DNA from: Scalindua_A sp046757465
GTDB lineage: Bacteria > Planctomycetota > Brocadiia > Brocadiales > Scalinduaceae
Length of the DNA: 64,000 bases
Direction of reading: 5' to 3'
Assembly: GCA_046757465.1 (NCBI GenBank)
Contig: JBHHYH010000002.1
Coordinates: forward strand, 60,127 to 124,126
The notes below the pieces were generated by a model that was not told the origin of the DNA, ran no database searches, and saw only the letters and a program-made list of their open reading frames with translations. The position numbers were made by a program, and so were the translations under genes. Shown here piece after piece: positions 24,209 to 31,902 of this stretch (positions within the stretch are counted from its first letter, which is position 1; every line of letters starts with the position of its first letter).

Positions 24209-25303
24209 TTATACAGAAAAGACTTCTTTTTGTACAGTGATTCTTTCAATATAGTCCTCTCTTGGTTCGTATCCGGTGCCTGACACCTGTGGTACATTGA
24301 TAAATCCTTCTTCATTAACGGTTACGGGTGGTTCGATAATGTCTTCTTTATAATAACGCTTACTTGCCGATACGTCACCAGGTATTCTGAAACCCGGAAG
24401 TGTTGACATTGCAATGTTGTGGGACCGACCAATACCTGCCTCCAGCATACCCCCACACCATACCAGAATATTATGTTTATAACAGTAATCATGAATCTTG
24501 ATGGCTTCACTGAAGCCACCCACACGCCCTAACTTTAGGTTGATGATCAGACAACTCTCCATCTCGATGGCCTTGCGCGCTTTATCAAGGGATGTAATCG
24601 GTTCGTCGAGGCAGATGGCTGTCTTTATCTGCTTTTGCAGTTTAGAATGGTCAATAATATCGTCATAACTCAATGGCTGTTCAATCATAAGGAGATTAAA
24701 TTCATCAAGGCGTTTTAGCAGGTTGATGTCAGCAAGAGTATACGCCGAATTAGCGTCCACAGAAAGTTGTATATCCGGATAGTTTCGACGAACCAGTTTG
24801 ATAATATCATAGTCCCCCCCCGGCTTAATCTTAATCTTTACCCGTCGGTAACCAGCCGCGACTTCTGTCTTAATCTTCTCCAACAGTTGTTCAGGAGTAT
24901 CCTGTATTCCGATAGAGACACCACATGGAATTTTCTTTAGTATTCCACCCAGTAATTTGTAAAGGGGTATATTCCTGACCCTGGCAGTTAAGTCCCAACA
25001 GGCATTCTCTATTGCTGCACGTGCCATCTGGTGGCCCCGAATCGGTTGAAACCATTGACTGACCTCTGACGGTGCAGTCCAATTTCGTCCGATTATGATT
25101 GGTGCTAATGTCTCTTTTATGATAATCCAGGCAGTATCAATAGTCTCATGAGAGAATAATGGGGCTTCGCCTGCTGTACATTCTCCGTAGCCAACGGCCC
25201 CATCGCAAAAGACCTTAGTTAAGAGTATGCGACGCCTTTCAGTCCTGCCAAAGCTCGTTTCGAAAAAATGTACGAGTGGCAGGTTAATTTCCCGAATTTC
25301 CAA
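24209..25303 (-). CDS. menC: o-Succinylbenzoate synthase-like enolase-superfamily enzyme
   Basis: The 364-residue protein belongs to the muconate-lactonizing/OSBS branch of the enolase superfamily: KIKIKPG with catalytic lysines (about 160), SVDANSAY, MIEQPLSYDD and CLDEP metal ligands, and the C-terminal WCGGMLEAGIGRSHN block typical of the OSBS/N-acylamino-acid racemase group. In an organism with menaquinone it most likely makes o-succinylbenzoate from SHCHC. Racemase activity cannot be excluded. A GNAT protein of a type often seen beside such genes lies about 6 kb away. Confidence 0.85.
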   Translation of the reverse strand: MEIREINLPLVHFFETSFGRTERRRILLTKVFCDGAVGYGECTAGEAPLFSHETIDTAWIIIKETLAPIIIGRNWTAPSEVSQWFQPIRGHQMARAAIENACWDLTARVRNIPLYKLLGGILKKIPCGVSIGIQDTPEQLLEKIKTEVAAGYRRVKIKIKPGGDYDIIKLVRRNYPDIQLSVDANSAYTLADINLLKRLDEFNLLMIEQPLSYDDIIDHSKLQKQIKTAICLDEPITSLDKARKAIEMESCLIINLKLGRVGGFSEAIKIHDYCYKHNILVWCGGMLEAGIGRSHNIAMSTLPGFRIPGDVSASKRYYKEDIIEPPVTVNEEGFINVPQVSGTGYEPREDYIERITVQKEVFSV

Positions 25304-25734
25304 TCGTTCAATCTTGATATCATTCTCCCTTTCCCCACCTTTCCCCCTTTAGGAAAGGGGGACATAGGGGGATTTGTATAGTTTAGTTAAACGTTCCTGT
25401 CCTCGAAACGCCGTAAGCATAAATATTCTTATGCAGTACCGAATATTACCACCAATCTCCCCCCGCTTCTTGCTTTCGCTCTTACGGAACCTACTTTCGG
25501 CAAGAAAGCAGTGGGGGGATTAAAGGGGAGGTTTCCTCTACTTATTGAGAACTTACCAGTGATCAAAGTATATCAATACTCGTTAAAATAAGGAAGGGTT
25601 TTTGTCTCTTTAATGGTATAGATAATGTACCATCCGTTTAATTGCCAAGGAACTTAAGAACTCCTTAAATCAGTTGAAGATAACAATTAAGGGTCTTTGT
25701 CCTTAGTAAGGACTTGAAATTCCATTTTGGAACA
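25304..25734. other. Gene-free region with hairpins and one long direct repeat
   Basis: It contains palindromic C5/G5 repeats at 25335-25373, a TTTCGGCAAGAAA-type hairpin at 25462-25517, and the first copy of a 158-bp direct repeat (25564-25721) that ends just inside the gap before the AAA gene. Confidence 0.65.
25564..25721 (+). repeat. 158-bp direct repeat, left copy
   Basis: The copy is about 88% identical by eye to 27614-27771, in the same orientation, and the two flank the AAA ATPase gene. It contains a palindrome ATGGTATA-gataa-TGTACCAT at 25613-25633. Confidence 0.8.
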
Positions 25735-26892
25735 TCAAATTGGTTTAAGGTCTTTAATTAAACGAGATAAGGCAACTGCTCGTACGTTCTTGTCGAGTGA
25801 AAACGTTTTTTCTCCAGCATGGATAATATCCAGGTGTCGAAGTTTAAGGTCAGATAATGCACTACGGATTGATCGTGTGATTTGGGGCCTGCTGGTTCGT
25901 TTGATTTCGAATCCTAATTTTTTGTTGCCTTTGATAACGAGAAGGTCAAGTTCTGCACCTCCATGTGTTGCCCAAAAAAAACATTGGTCAGCCGCTACTC
26001 CCAACTGACGTATAACCTGTTCTAGAACGAAACCTTCCCACGATGCTCCTACTTTTGGGTGACTTTCAAGATCTGAGACAGTTCTTAATCCCAGAAGCGT
26101 ATGCAGCAATCCGCTGTCTGTAATGTATATCTTAGGAGACTTAACCTGACGTTTCGATATGTTTTCGTGCCAGGGCATCAACTGGCGAACAACCAATGTA
26201 GTAGATAGTAGATCAAGATAGTTTCTGATTGTTGTGTCTGCCACGCCGAAAGAACGTCCAAATTCAGAAGCGTGCCATATCTGTCCGTGATAATGTGCAA
26301 GCATAGTCCAGAAGCGCCGCAGGGTTACAGAACGAATGCTTATGCCGAATTGTGGGAGATCCCGTTCAAGAAATGTACGGATAAATCCGCGACGCCACTC
26401 GTCGCTATCGACGTGTGATCGTGCAAGATACGAGCGGGGAAAACCTCCTCTTAACCACAGTCGTATAGAATTCTCAGCTCCAATTTCTTCAAGCGAAAAC
26501 CCTTCCAGCTCATGGTAGAAAATCCTACCTGCGAGGGTTTCAGAGCCCTGACGAAGAAGATCAGGCGATGCACTTCCGAGAACCAGGAAGCGGGTCTGTG
26601 CCTTGGGCCGATCAACGAGTACACGAAGTACTGTGAAGAGGTTCGGAAGACGTTGTACCTCATCGATAACTACAAGTCCCTTCAGACCCTTGAGGGCAAG
26701 CATAGGGTCATCAAGACGTGCCAAATCTTCCGGATTTTCGAGGTCAAAATATGAAAAGGGACTACGTCTCTTTTCTACAAGTGAACGTGCGAGAGTTGTC
26801 TTGCCTACCTGACGGGCACCGACAATACCTACTACCGGATGGCGTTTAAGCAACTTTTGAAGTGTCAAATACTCTCTTTCACGCTTTATCAT
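25735..26892 (-). CDS. AAA_14/DUF4143 ATPase
   Basis: The protein of about 385 residues has a P-loop (GARQVGKTTLARSL), Walker B (LVVIDEVQRLP), an arginine-rich sensor region, and the C-terminal DUF4143 domain with a nuclease-like E.KR pattern (ELDLLVIKGNKKLGFEIKRT). This family of ATPases is widespread, mobile and of unclear function. The ATG at 26892 is chosen; the frame extends two codons upstream to a TTG. A promoter with a perfect operator-like dyad lies directly upstream, and the gene sits between long direct repeats. Confidence 0.85.
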   Translation of the reverse strand: MIKREREYLTLQKLLKRHPVVGIVGARQVGKTTLARSLVEKRRSPFSYFDLENPEDLARLDDPMLALKGLKGLVVIDEVQRLPNLFTVLRVLVDRPKAQTRFLVLGSASPDLLRQGSETLAGRIFYHELEGFSLEEIGAENSIRLWLRGGFPRSYLARSHVDSDEWRRGFIRTFLERDLPQFGISIRSVTLRRFWTMLAHYHGQIWHASEFGRSFGVADTTIRNYLDLLSTTLVVRQLMPWHENISKRQVKSPKIYITDSGLLHTLLGLRTVSDLESHPKVGASWEGFVLEQVIRQLGVAADQCFFWATHGGAELDLLVIKGNKKLGFEIKRTSRPQITRSIRSALSDLKLRHLDIIHAGEKTFSLDKNVRAVALSRLIKDLKPI

Positions 26893-26900
26893 TAGCAATA

Positions 26901-26929
26901 AGTGTACATTGAAAATTCGGTTATGTCAA
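26901..26929 (-). promoter_or_regulatory. Promoter with overlapping inverted repeat
   Basis: On the minus strand TTGACA and TACACT are spaced by 17 bases. The -35 box lies in the dyad TTCGGTT-ATGTC-AACCGAA (26916-26934). The -10 box ends eight bases before the ATG, so the mRNA may be nearly leaderless. Confidence 0.6.
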
Positions 26930-26934
26930 CCGAA

Positions 26935-27613
26935 ATATCAAGGATATAGAATCGAGTCATGCCCTAGGTTCGCCCAAATTATGGCGAATCCCGCCCGGTG
27001 GCGGACCTAGAAGTTGACCACAGGGGCGACTCTGGCGGCTGCCTTAGGCATGACAGTCGCCGTGCCTTCCCCCGGCCCCCCGCCAGAATTGAGCGTCGAG
27101 CTGGCGAACGCTTGGCGGGCAGGTTGGCGGGTTTACCCGCCGGTTTGGAGGCTGTGTCACAATAGCGAAAACACATAATATGTCATTCTGAACCAGGTCC
27201 TGAACTGGATTCAGGATCTCCGATTTCAAAATCTAATGATTTCAATAACTTAGCAATCTGAGAGATCCCGCCCCCACAGCTTGCTCGCTTGCGCTTCGTA
27301 AGCTAGCAGTGGGGGGGGGATGACAATTGTGACACAGCCTCTTGTTTGGCGGGCTGAACCCTTTGCCCTGTCATCCCTTCACCTTGTTCAAGACAGCGTC
27401 TGAACCCTTCGCTTTTTGTCATTCTGAAGGAGCCCCCACTTCTTGCTTTCTCCCGCAAAGCGGGACTTAACGGCAAGAAAGCAGTGGTGGTAACTGAAGA
27501 ATCTTGCTCAGGACAAACTACATGAAGTCGTGCCTAAGGCAGATTCGCCTCTGGCGAAAATCTAATGGTTACAATAGGTTACAAAAACAATCTTTTCGGA
27601 CAAAAGAAGAAGC
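26935..27613. other. Gene-free, repeat-dense region
   Basis: It holds a GC-rich segment (26960-27148), a MITE of family A (27149-27340), a hairpin of the TTTCTTGCC type (27431-27489) and further inverted repeats. Frames on the minus strand here have a repeat-like composition. Confidence 0.65.
27149..27340. repeat. MITE-like element, family A, copy 3 (enlarged)
   Basis: The ends are AGGCTGTGTCACAAT and its complement. The 192-bp element has an insertion containing the hairpin cccccacagcttgctcgc...agcagtgggg at 27267-27320. Confidence 0.8.
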
Positions 27614-27771
27614 CAAAGTATATCAATACCGATTAAAATAAGGGAGGGTTTTTGTCTCTTTAATGGTATAGATAATATACCATCCGTTTAATAACCAAGG
27701 AACTTAAAAACTCCTTTACATCACAAGAAGATAACAATTGAGGGTCTTTGTTTTTAGTAAAGCTTGAAATT
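27614..27771 (+). repeat. 158-bp direct repeat, right copy
   Basis: Partner of 25564-25721. Its palindrome, ATGGTATA-gataa-TATACCAT (27663-27683), is perfect, and the left copy differs at one base that still allows a G.U pair. It ends about 80 bases before the next gene. Confidence 0.8.
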
Positions 27772-27852
27772 TGTCAAATATTTTATAAAATTCATTTTTA
27801 TACATAAACTTTATAATAACTTGTTAGCCATTCTAAAGATAAAGGAAAAATT

Positions 27853-28476
27853 ATGAAATCGAGTAGTAAGCATTGGGATACAATATTTTCCAATACAGAA
27901 GATTCAAAGTTAGGATGGTATAAAAAGAACGTATCCCAAACATTGAAATTATTGAATCAAATTCCAGACTGGGAAAAATCTACGGTATTCCTCCCTGGAG
28001 CTGGCACTTCAGTTTTGGTTGAAGGACTTCTGTCCAGGGGCGTAAAATTAGTTCTCAATGATATTAGCATTGAGGCTCTAAACCGAGTCAAAGGGAGGCT
28101 AAATGACGAGGGTAGAGAAATTGATTGGCTTTGCCAGGACATCGCCCAACCAGTCCAAGGTACAATACCTGATGTCGACGACATATGGATTGATAGGGCC
28201 GTTTTACATTTTCTAACAGATGAAGATGATATTGAGGGATACTTTGAAAATATAAAATCAACCTTGAAAGCAGGCGGCCACGCCATGTTTGCCGAATTTT
28301 CAAGGACAGGTGCGCCAAAATGCGCCGACTCAACTCTTCATAGGTATTCCATCGAAGAATTATCAGAAAGATTGGGTTCATCGTTCAAGCTTGTTTCACA
28401 TTTTGACTATACGTACATAAATCCTTATGGTGACCCAAGGCCATATATTTATGCTCTATACAAAAGAGAAAACTAA
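27853..28476 (+). CDS. Class I SAM-dependent methyltransferase
   Basis: The 207-residue protein shows the Rossmann SAM-binding order: VFLPGAGTSVLVEGLL (motif I), LVLNDIS (motif II), and later HAMFAEFSRTGAPK with a FDYTYINPYGDPRPY C-terminus. It resembles thiopurine-methyltransferase-like enzymes acting on small thiols or metalloids. The upstream direct repeat could contain its promoter. The substrate is not known. Confidence 0.75.
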   Translation: MKSSSKHWDTIFSNTEDSKLGWYKKNVSQTLKLLNQIPDWEKSTVFLPGAGTSVLVEGLLSRGVKLVLNDISIEALNRVKGRLNDEGREIDWLCQDIAQPVQGTIPDVDDIWIDRAVLHFLTDEDDIEGYFENIKSTLKAGGHAMFAEFSRTGAPKCADSTLHRYSIEELSERLGSSFKLVSHFDYTYINPYGDPRPYIYALYKREN

Positions 28477-28515
28477 AAACAACGTGCTGAACAGTTATGG
28501 TATAAATGGGGGAAA

Positions 28516-28683
28516 ATGGAATTGAAGCATATAGCTGTTCCCATTGCCATAATATTTATTATGGTAATCGCAATATGTTTTTTTTGTGAATTTAATTTAA
28601 TAATGGTAATATATATAGTTATACTCACACTAGCAACTATGACAGCCATTGTTCTAACCATTCGAGATATTGGAAAAGGATGA
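28516..28683 (+). CDS. Small membrane protein, 55 residues
   Basis: A short ATG-to-TGA frame with two strongly hydrophobic segments (AIIFIMVIAIC and IYIVILTLATMTAIVL) and a GGGG ribosome binding site upstream. It follows the methyltransferase by 39 bases. No family is recognised, but the hydrophobic periodicity is better than chance. Confidence 0.45.
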   Translation: MELKHIAVPIAIIFIMVIAICFFCEFNLIMVIYIVILTLATMTAIVLTIRDIGKG

Positions 28684-29095
28684 ACGATGTAAACAGAGTA
28701 AATAGAGGAGTAAATAGGGATCCGCCAAACAAAACGTCGGACAGCCCCGCCAAGAAAGACAGGGGTAAACCCGACAAAAGGCGAAGGCGTATTGTTATTT
28801 GCTTGCCCCTTGCGCTTTCTTGCCGAAAGTAGGCTCTGTAAGAGCGAAAACAAGATGCTGGGGCAGTTGGGCTATGGGGGTTGGACAGGACCGCCAAACA
28901 AGGGGCTGTGTCATAATAGAGAAAACACATAATATGTCATTCTGAATTTATTTCAGAATCTAATAATTTCAATAACTTAGCAACCTAAGAGATCCCCCCC
29001 CCACTGCTAGCTTACGAAGCGCAAGCGAGCAAGCTGTGGGGGGGGGATGACAATTGTGACACAGTCTGCAAGACGGCGGGCAAGCAGCGCCCTAT
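28684..29095. other. Gene-free, repeat-dense region
   Basis: Contains a hairpin of the TTTCTTGCCGAAA type at about 28804-28865 and a MITE at 28903-29067. No gene is supported. Confidence 0.6.
28903..29067. repeat. MITE-like element, family A, copy 4
   Basis: The ends GGCTGTGTCATAAT and ATTGTGACACAGTC pair except at two positions, both of which would be G.U pairs in RNA. It carries the hairpin ccccactgctagc...agctgtgggg, an inverted version of the one in copy 3. Confidence 0.75.
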
Positions 29096-29734
29096 TTAAG
29101 TAGACTTTGGCTTTTCAAGAAGATGAGGATATTCTTTCTTTACTTGTTCCATAAGTTCAAGGTCTAATTTTGATTTACATAATGTTTTTGCCTCGGAAAG
29201 CTGCTCAATGGTTAAATCCAGTGCACCCCTCAGGTTGGCACCCCTCACGACGGCGTCCTTCAGGTTGGCACCCCTCAGGTTGGCTTCATTCAGGTTGGCT
29301 TTACTCAGGTTGGCCTTAAACAGGTTGGCCTTAAACAGGTTGGCCTTACTCAGCTTGGCTTTACTCAGGTTGGCTCCACTCAGGTCAGCACCACTCAGGT
29401 TGGCACCCCTCTTGGCATTAAACAGGTTGGCCTTACTCAGGTTGGCCTTACTCAGGTCGGCCCCACACAGGTCAGCACTATTCATCAGGAAGACACCCCT
29501 CAGGTTGGCACCCCTCAGGTTGGTACCTCTCAGTTTTACGCCCCACAGGTTGGCACTACTCAGGTCGACACCACTCAGGTCGGCTTCACTCAAGTTGATT
29601 TCATAAAGTTTTAGACCACTCATTTTTACACCCCTCAGGTTGGCACAACGTCCTTCTCTTCCACCAGTAATTCTCCATCTTTCATGCTCTTCGTGAACTT
29701 CACGAATAGCAGCTATACTAATTTTTCGCCCCAT
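29096..29734 (-). CDS. Pentapeptide-repeat protein
   Basis: The 212-residue product contains more than 20 consecutive A(D/N)LxG/S/K units (for example ANLRGANLRGVFL, ADLSKANLSKANLF) that fold into a right-handed quadrilateral beta-helix. Such proteins can mimic DNA and bind gyrase, or act as scaffolds. The first 45 residues and the last 35 are non-repetitive. The DNA is highly repetitive, so the antisense frame is a shadow. Function unknown. Confidence 0.9.
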   Translation of the reverse strand: MGRKISIAAIREVHEEHERWRITGGREGRCANLRGVKMSGLKLYEINLSEADLSGVDLSSANLWGVKLRGTNLRGANLRGVFLMNSADLCGADLSKANLSKANLFNAKRGANLSGADLSGANLSKAKLSKANLFKANLFKANLSKANLNEANLRGANLKDAVVRGANLRGALDLTIEQLSEAKTLCKSKLDLELMEQVKKEYPHLLEKPKST

Positions 29735-30094
29735 CTTATAATCTCCCTCTCCAAAGTTCTTATTTACATTATTACTTTATGAAAAGCATATCCATTCTTA
29801 ACAGGACTGAATGTTGATGTACCAGGCTCATGTATCACATTTATACTATAATATCCCTGTTTTTCAATCATTTAAAACTTAAATTTAAATTGAGCGATTT
29901 TTGTAGCCGCAACCTTCAGGTTGCGCAACTTACATAAAATTGTTATAAACTCATCAGACGATGGTGAAACGTCCGCCTAGGCGGACGGCTACATTAACAT
30001 GCAATATGAAATCACTCAATTCAGATTAAGGCTAGCTGTTTTATTATTGAGCTAGTATAATAGCGCCCTATTTACTACGCCCCTCTAATGTTTG
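29735..30094. other. Intergenic region with a family B element
   Basis: The first 150 bases are AT-rich; the remainder is the inverted-repeat element at 29886-30022. No gene is supported. Confidence 0.6.
29886..30022. repeat. MITE-like element, family B, copy 2
   Basis: Ends are TAAATTGAGCGATTT and a complement with one mismatch (AAATCACTCAATT). The interior carries the inverted copy of the GTAGCCGCAACC...GGTTGCG segment of the element at 8453-8652. Confidence 0.75.
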
Positions 30095-30820
30095 ATGCCT
30101 AAAAAAAATATCTTAATTGTTTTATTTATTCTTGGAGTCAGCCTTCACACCGGCTGTTGTTTTCATCGTTCATATCCTCCTATGTTACCCAGTACCTGGA
30201 ATGCCCACGAATGTAATGCAAAAAGTCTTGAAGATAATCCCGAACAGTCAAAACTCCATGTAATGGTTATGTATCACAGGACGTCTTGTAAGCATACGGC
30301 TTTACGATTATACTGCCGGACAAAAGGCCCTCTCTTCTGGGACCCGGCAGGCGCTTTTGCCAAACATGTTCGTTATGTGGGTCCGGCGGCACGCCATAAC
30401 AGGGACTTTGCAACCACACCCTATATGGATTCGGAACGTAGGGATGATGTGATTAGTGAAAAAGTGCCGACCATTAACCAATATCTGACCTGGCGAAAAC
30501 TTATTAACACACATGCCGTTGAAATTTTTGAGTTTAATATTCCAGATGATGAAGCAGAAGAACTCTGGACCATTCTTAGATATGGCACCAAACGTTCACA
30601 CCCTAAAGGGTCGTTTGGTACACATGCAATTGGTTTTACATGCGGATTATCAGTTGCTAGATTTCTGCATCGTTTCGCAGAAGATATTGTTGAGGTGGAT
30701 ACTGTTTTTTTTCCTCATAACCTGGCAAAACAACTTTATAAAGGAAATCCAGATAGAGTCATTATCTATCGAGATGAACATTTATATTATTATATACCGT
30801 CAGAGAATCACGGCGAGTAG
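30095..30820 (+). CDS. Exported protein with a possible permuted papain-like (NlpC/P60-type) fold
   Basis: The protein of about 241 residues has a signal peptide ending in TGC (Cys22, a weak lipobox). A His in KHTALRLYCRTKGPLFWDPAG precedes a Cys in GFTCGLSVARFLHRF about 130 residues later. His first and Cys second, with the Cys in a helix of this type, is the order in permuted NlpC/P60-like peptidases and acyltransferases. The sequence match is weak. I start at ATG 30095; a TTG precedes it. Confidence 0.65.
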   Translation: MPKKNILIVLFILGVSLHTGCCFHRSYPPMLPSTWNAHECNAKSLEDNPEQSKLHVMVMYHRTSCKHTALRLYCRTKGPLFWDPAGAFAKHVRYVGPAARHNRDFATTPYMDSERRDDVISEKVPTINQYLTWRKLINTHAVEIFEFNIPDDEAEELWTILRYGTKRSHPKGSFGTHAIGFTCGLSVARFLHRFAEDIVEVDTVFFPHNLAKQLYKGNPDRVIIYRDEHLYYYIPSENHGE

Positions 30821-30869
30821 TTCTCCTGTAAAGAGAAAATAACATTTTCTTTTTTACTATATGATTCTT

Positions 30870-31733
30870 TCAATCTTGAAGCATTGATTTGTATGGTTTA
30901 GCCAAGCGTTCCAGGACATAATAAGTTCGTCGTGTGTCTTTTCCCCGTTCAACGTTCAAATAGTTAATATAATATCCGGTATTGAAGTAATGGATAAGCG
31001 CCTTCTGAACGTGTTCCCGCCACTGATGCCCCGCCTGTATGTTGAGCTTCTTTATCTCTTCAATTTCATCTGGTATTTCTAACAGCAATACGTTATTTGT
31101 CAATGTCAAATCTGATTCAACTGGAAGACGTAATCCCTGTTCATTACGTCTTGTCTTGTTTATGTTCATACCTTCTACAGGTTGCTTCTCCATAACCCAT
31201 TGAGTATCTCCGTCCATAATAGATTTGACCTTGTTACTAACAAGCCACCATTCGGCAAGGAGACGGTCTGTACCAAGACCACCATGTAATTCGCTGGACG
31301 TTTCTTCTCCATATAAATTTATTGTATAACTACAGGCAATGACTCCCAGTTTGTTTAGATTCAGGTAGGCATTCCTGGATTGTAATGGGTCGAATGTCCA
31401 TGTTATGAGGTCTATGTCGCGACTCAGGGCGTCTTCCCTTTGAGCTATTTTTAATTTAAAGCCGATCCTTTGATCGCGATATTCTGGCAGCACTGCCAGC
31501 ATATGGGAATGTTGTGAGGGCCGTCCATAGTGAATTGCAGGTACGCCAAACACGAAACCTACCATCATATCTCCATCAAAGGCTCCCATTGCAAATCCAC
31601 CATGTTTACGAAGCACAAGCATAAATCTGGCTGGTATTGTATCAAGTAGATCAAATCCCCATACAGCCACTTGCACCTTTTCACAAAGTTTTAATTCTTC
31701 AAGTGTTTTTAGCTGTTTGTACGTAATGGTCAT
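30870..31733 (-). CDS. GNAT-family acetyltransferase (COG3375-like)
   Basis: The 287-residue protein shows FAMGAFDGDMMVGFVFGVP, SHMLAVLPEYRDQRIGFKLK (acetyl-CoA loop, altered Q/RxxG/A) and DLITWTFDPLQSRNAYLNLNKLGV, which match the COG3375 group of predicted acetyltransferases. Members are often adjacent to menC-like or N-acylamino-acid racemase genes; such a gene lies 6 kb upstream. The substrate is unknown. Convergent with the lipoprotein gene. Confidence 0.8.
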   Translation of the reverse strand: MTITYKQLKTLEELKLCEKVQVAVWGFDLLDTIPARFMLVLRKHGGFAMGAFDGDMMVGFVFGVPAIHYGRPSQHSHMLAVLPEYRDQRIGFKLKIAQREDALSRDIDLITWTFDPLQSRNAYLNLNKLGVIACSYTINLYGEETSSELHGGLGTDRLLAEWWLVSNKVKSIMDGDTQWVMEKQPVEGMNINKTRRNEQGLRLPVESDLTLTNNVLLLEIPDEIEEIKKLNIQAGHQWREHVQKALIHYFNTGYYINYLNVERGKDTRRTYYVLERLAKPYKSMLQD

Positions 31734-31902
31734 GGTATTGCTTCTCTATATCAACGAGTGAACAATCTCAAAGAAACTTTTAACCTCAATATATTATAGA
31801 AATTCTAAGGTATTTTTATTATATTAGAATATTTATTGTGAAAATTGGAAAAAGTATGGGACAAGACAAGACCTAATTGATTATAAACGGCAAGGGGTTA
31901 GT

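Noticed and set aside
26979..27229. Minus-strand frames of 60-65 codons
   Set aside because: They run across a GC-rich repeat and the MITE end, and have no homologous look.
27614..27771. Riboswitch upstream of the methyltransferase at 27853
   Set aside because: The copy at 25564-25721 precedes the 3' end of a minus-strand gene, not a start, so a leader function is not supported on present evidence.
29208..29606. Plus-strand frame rich in Leu-Arg-Leu-Ala repeats
   Set aside because: It is the antisense of the pentapeptide-repeat gene; the repeats follow from the sense strand.
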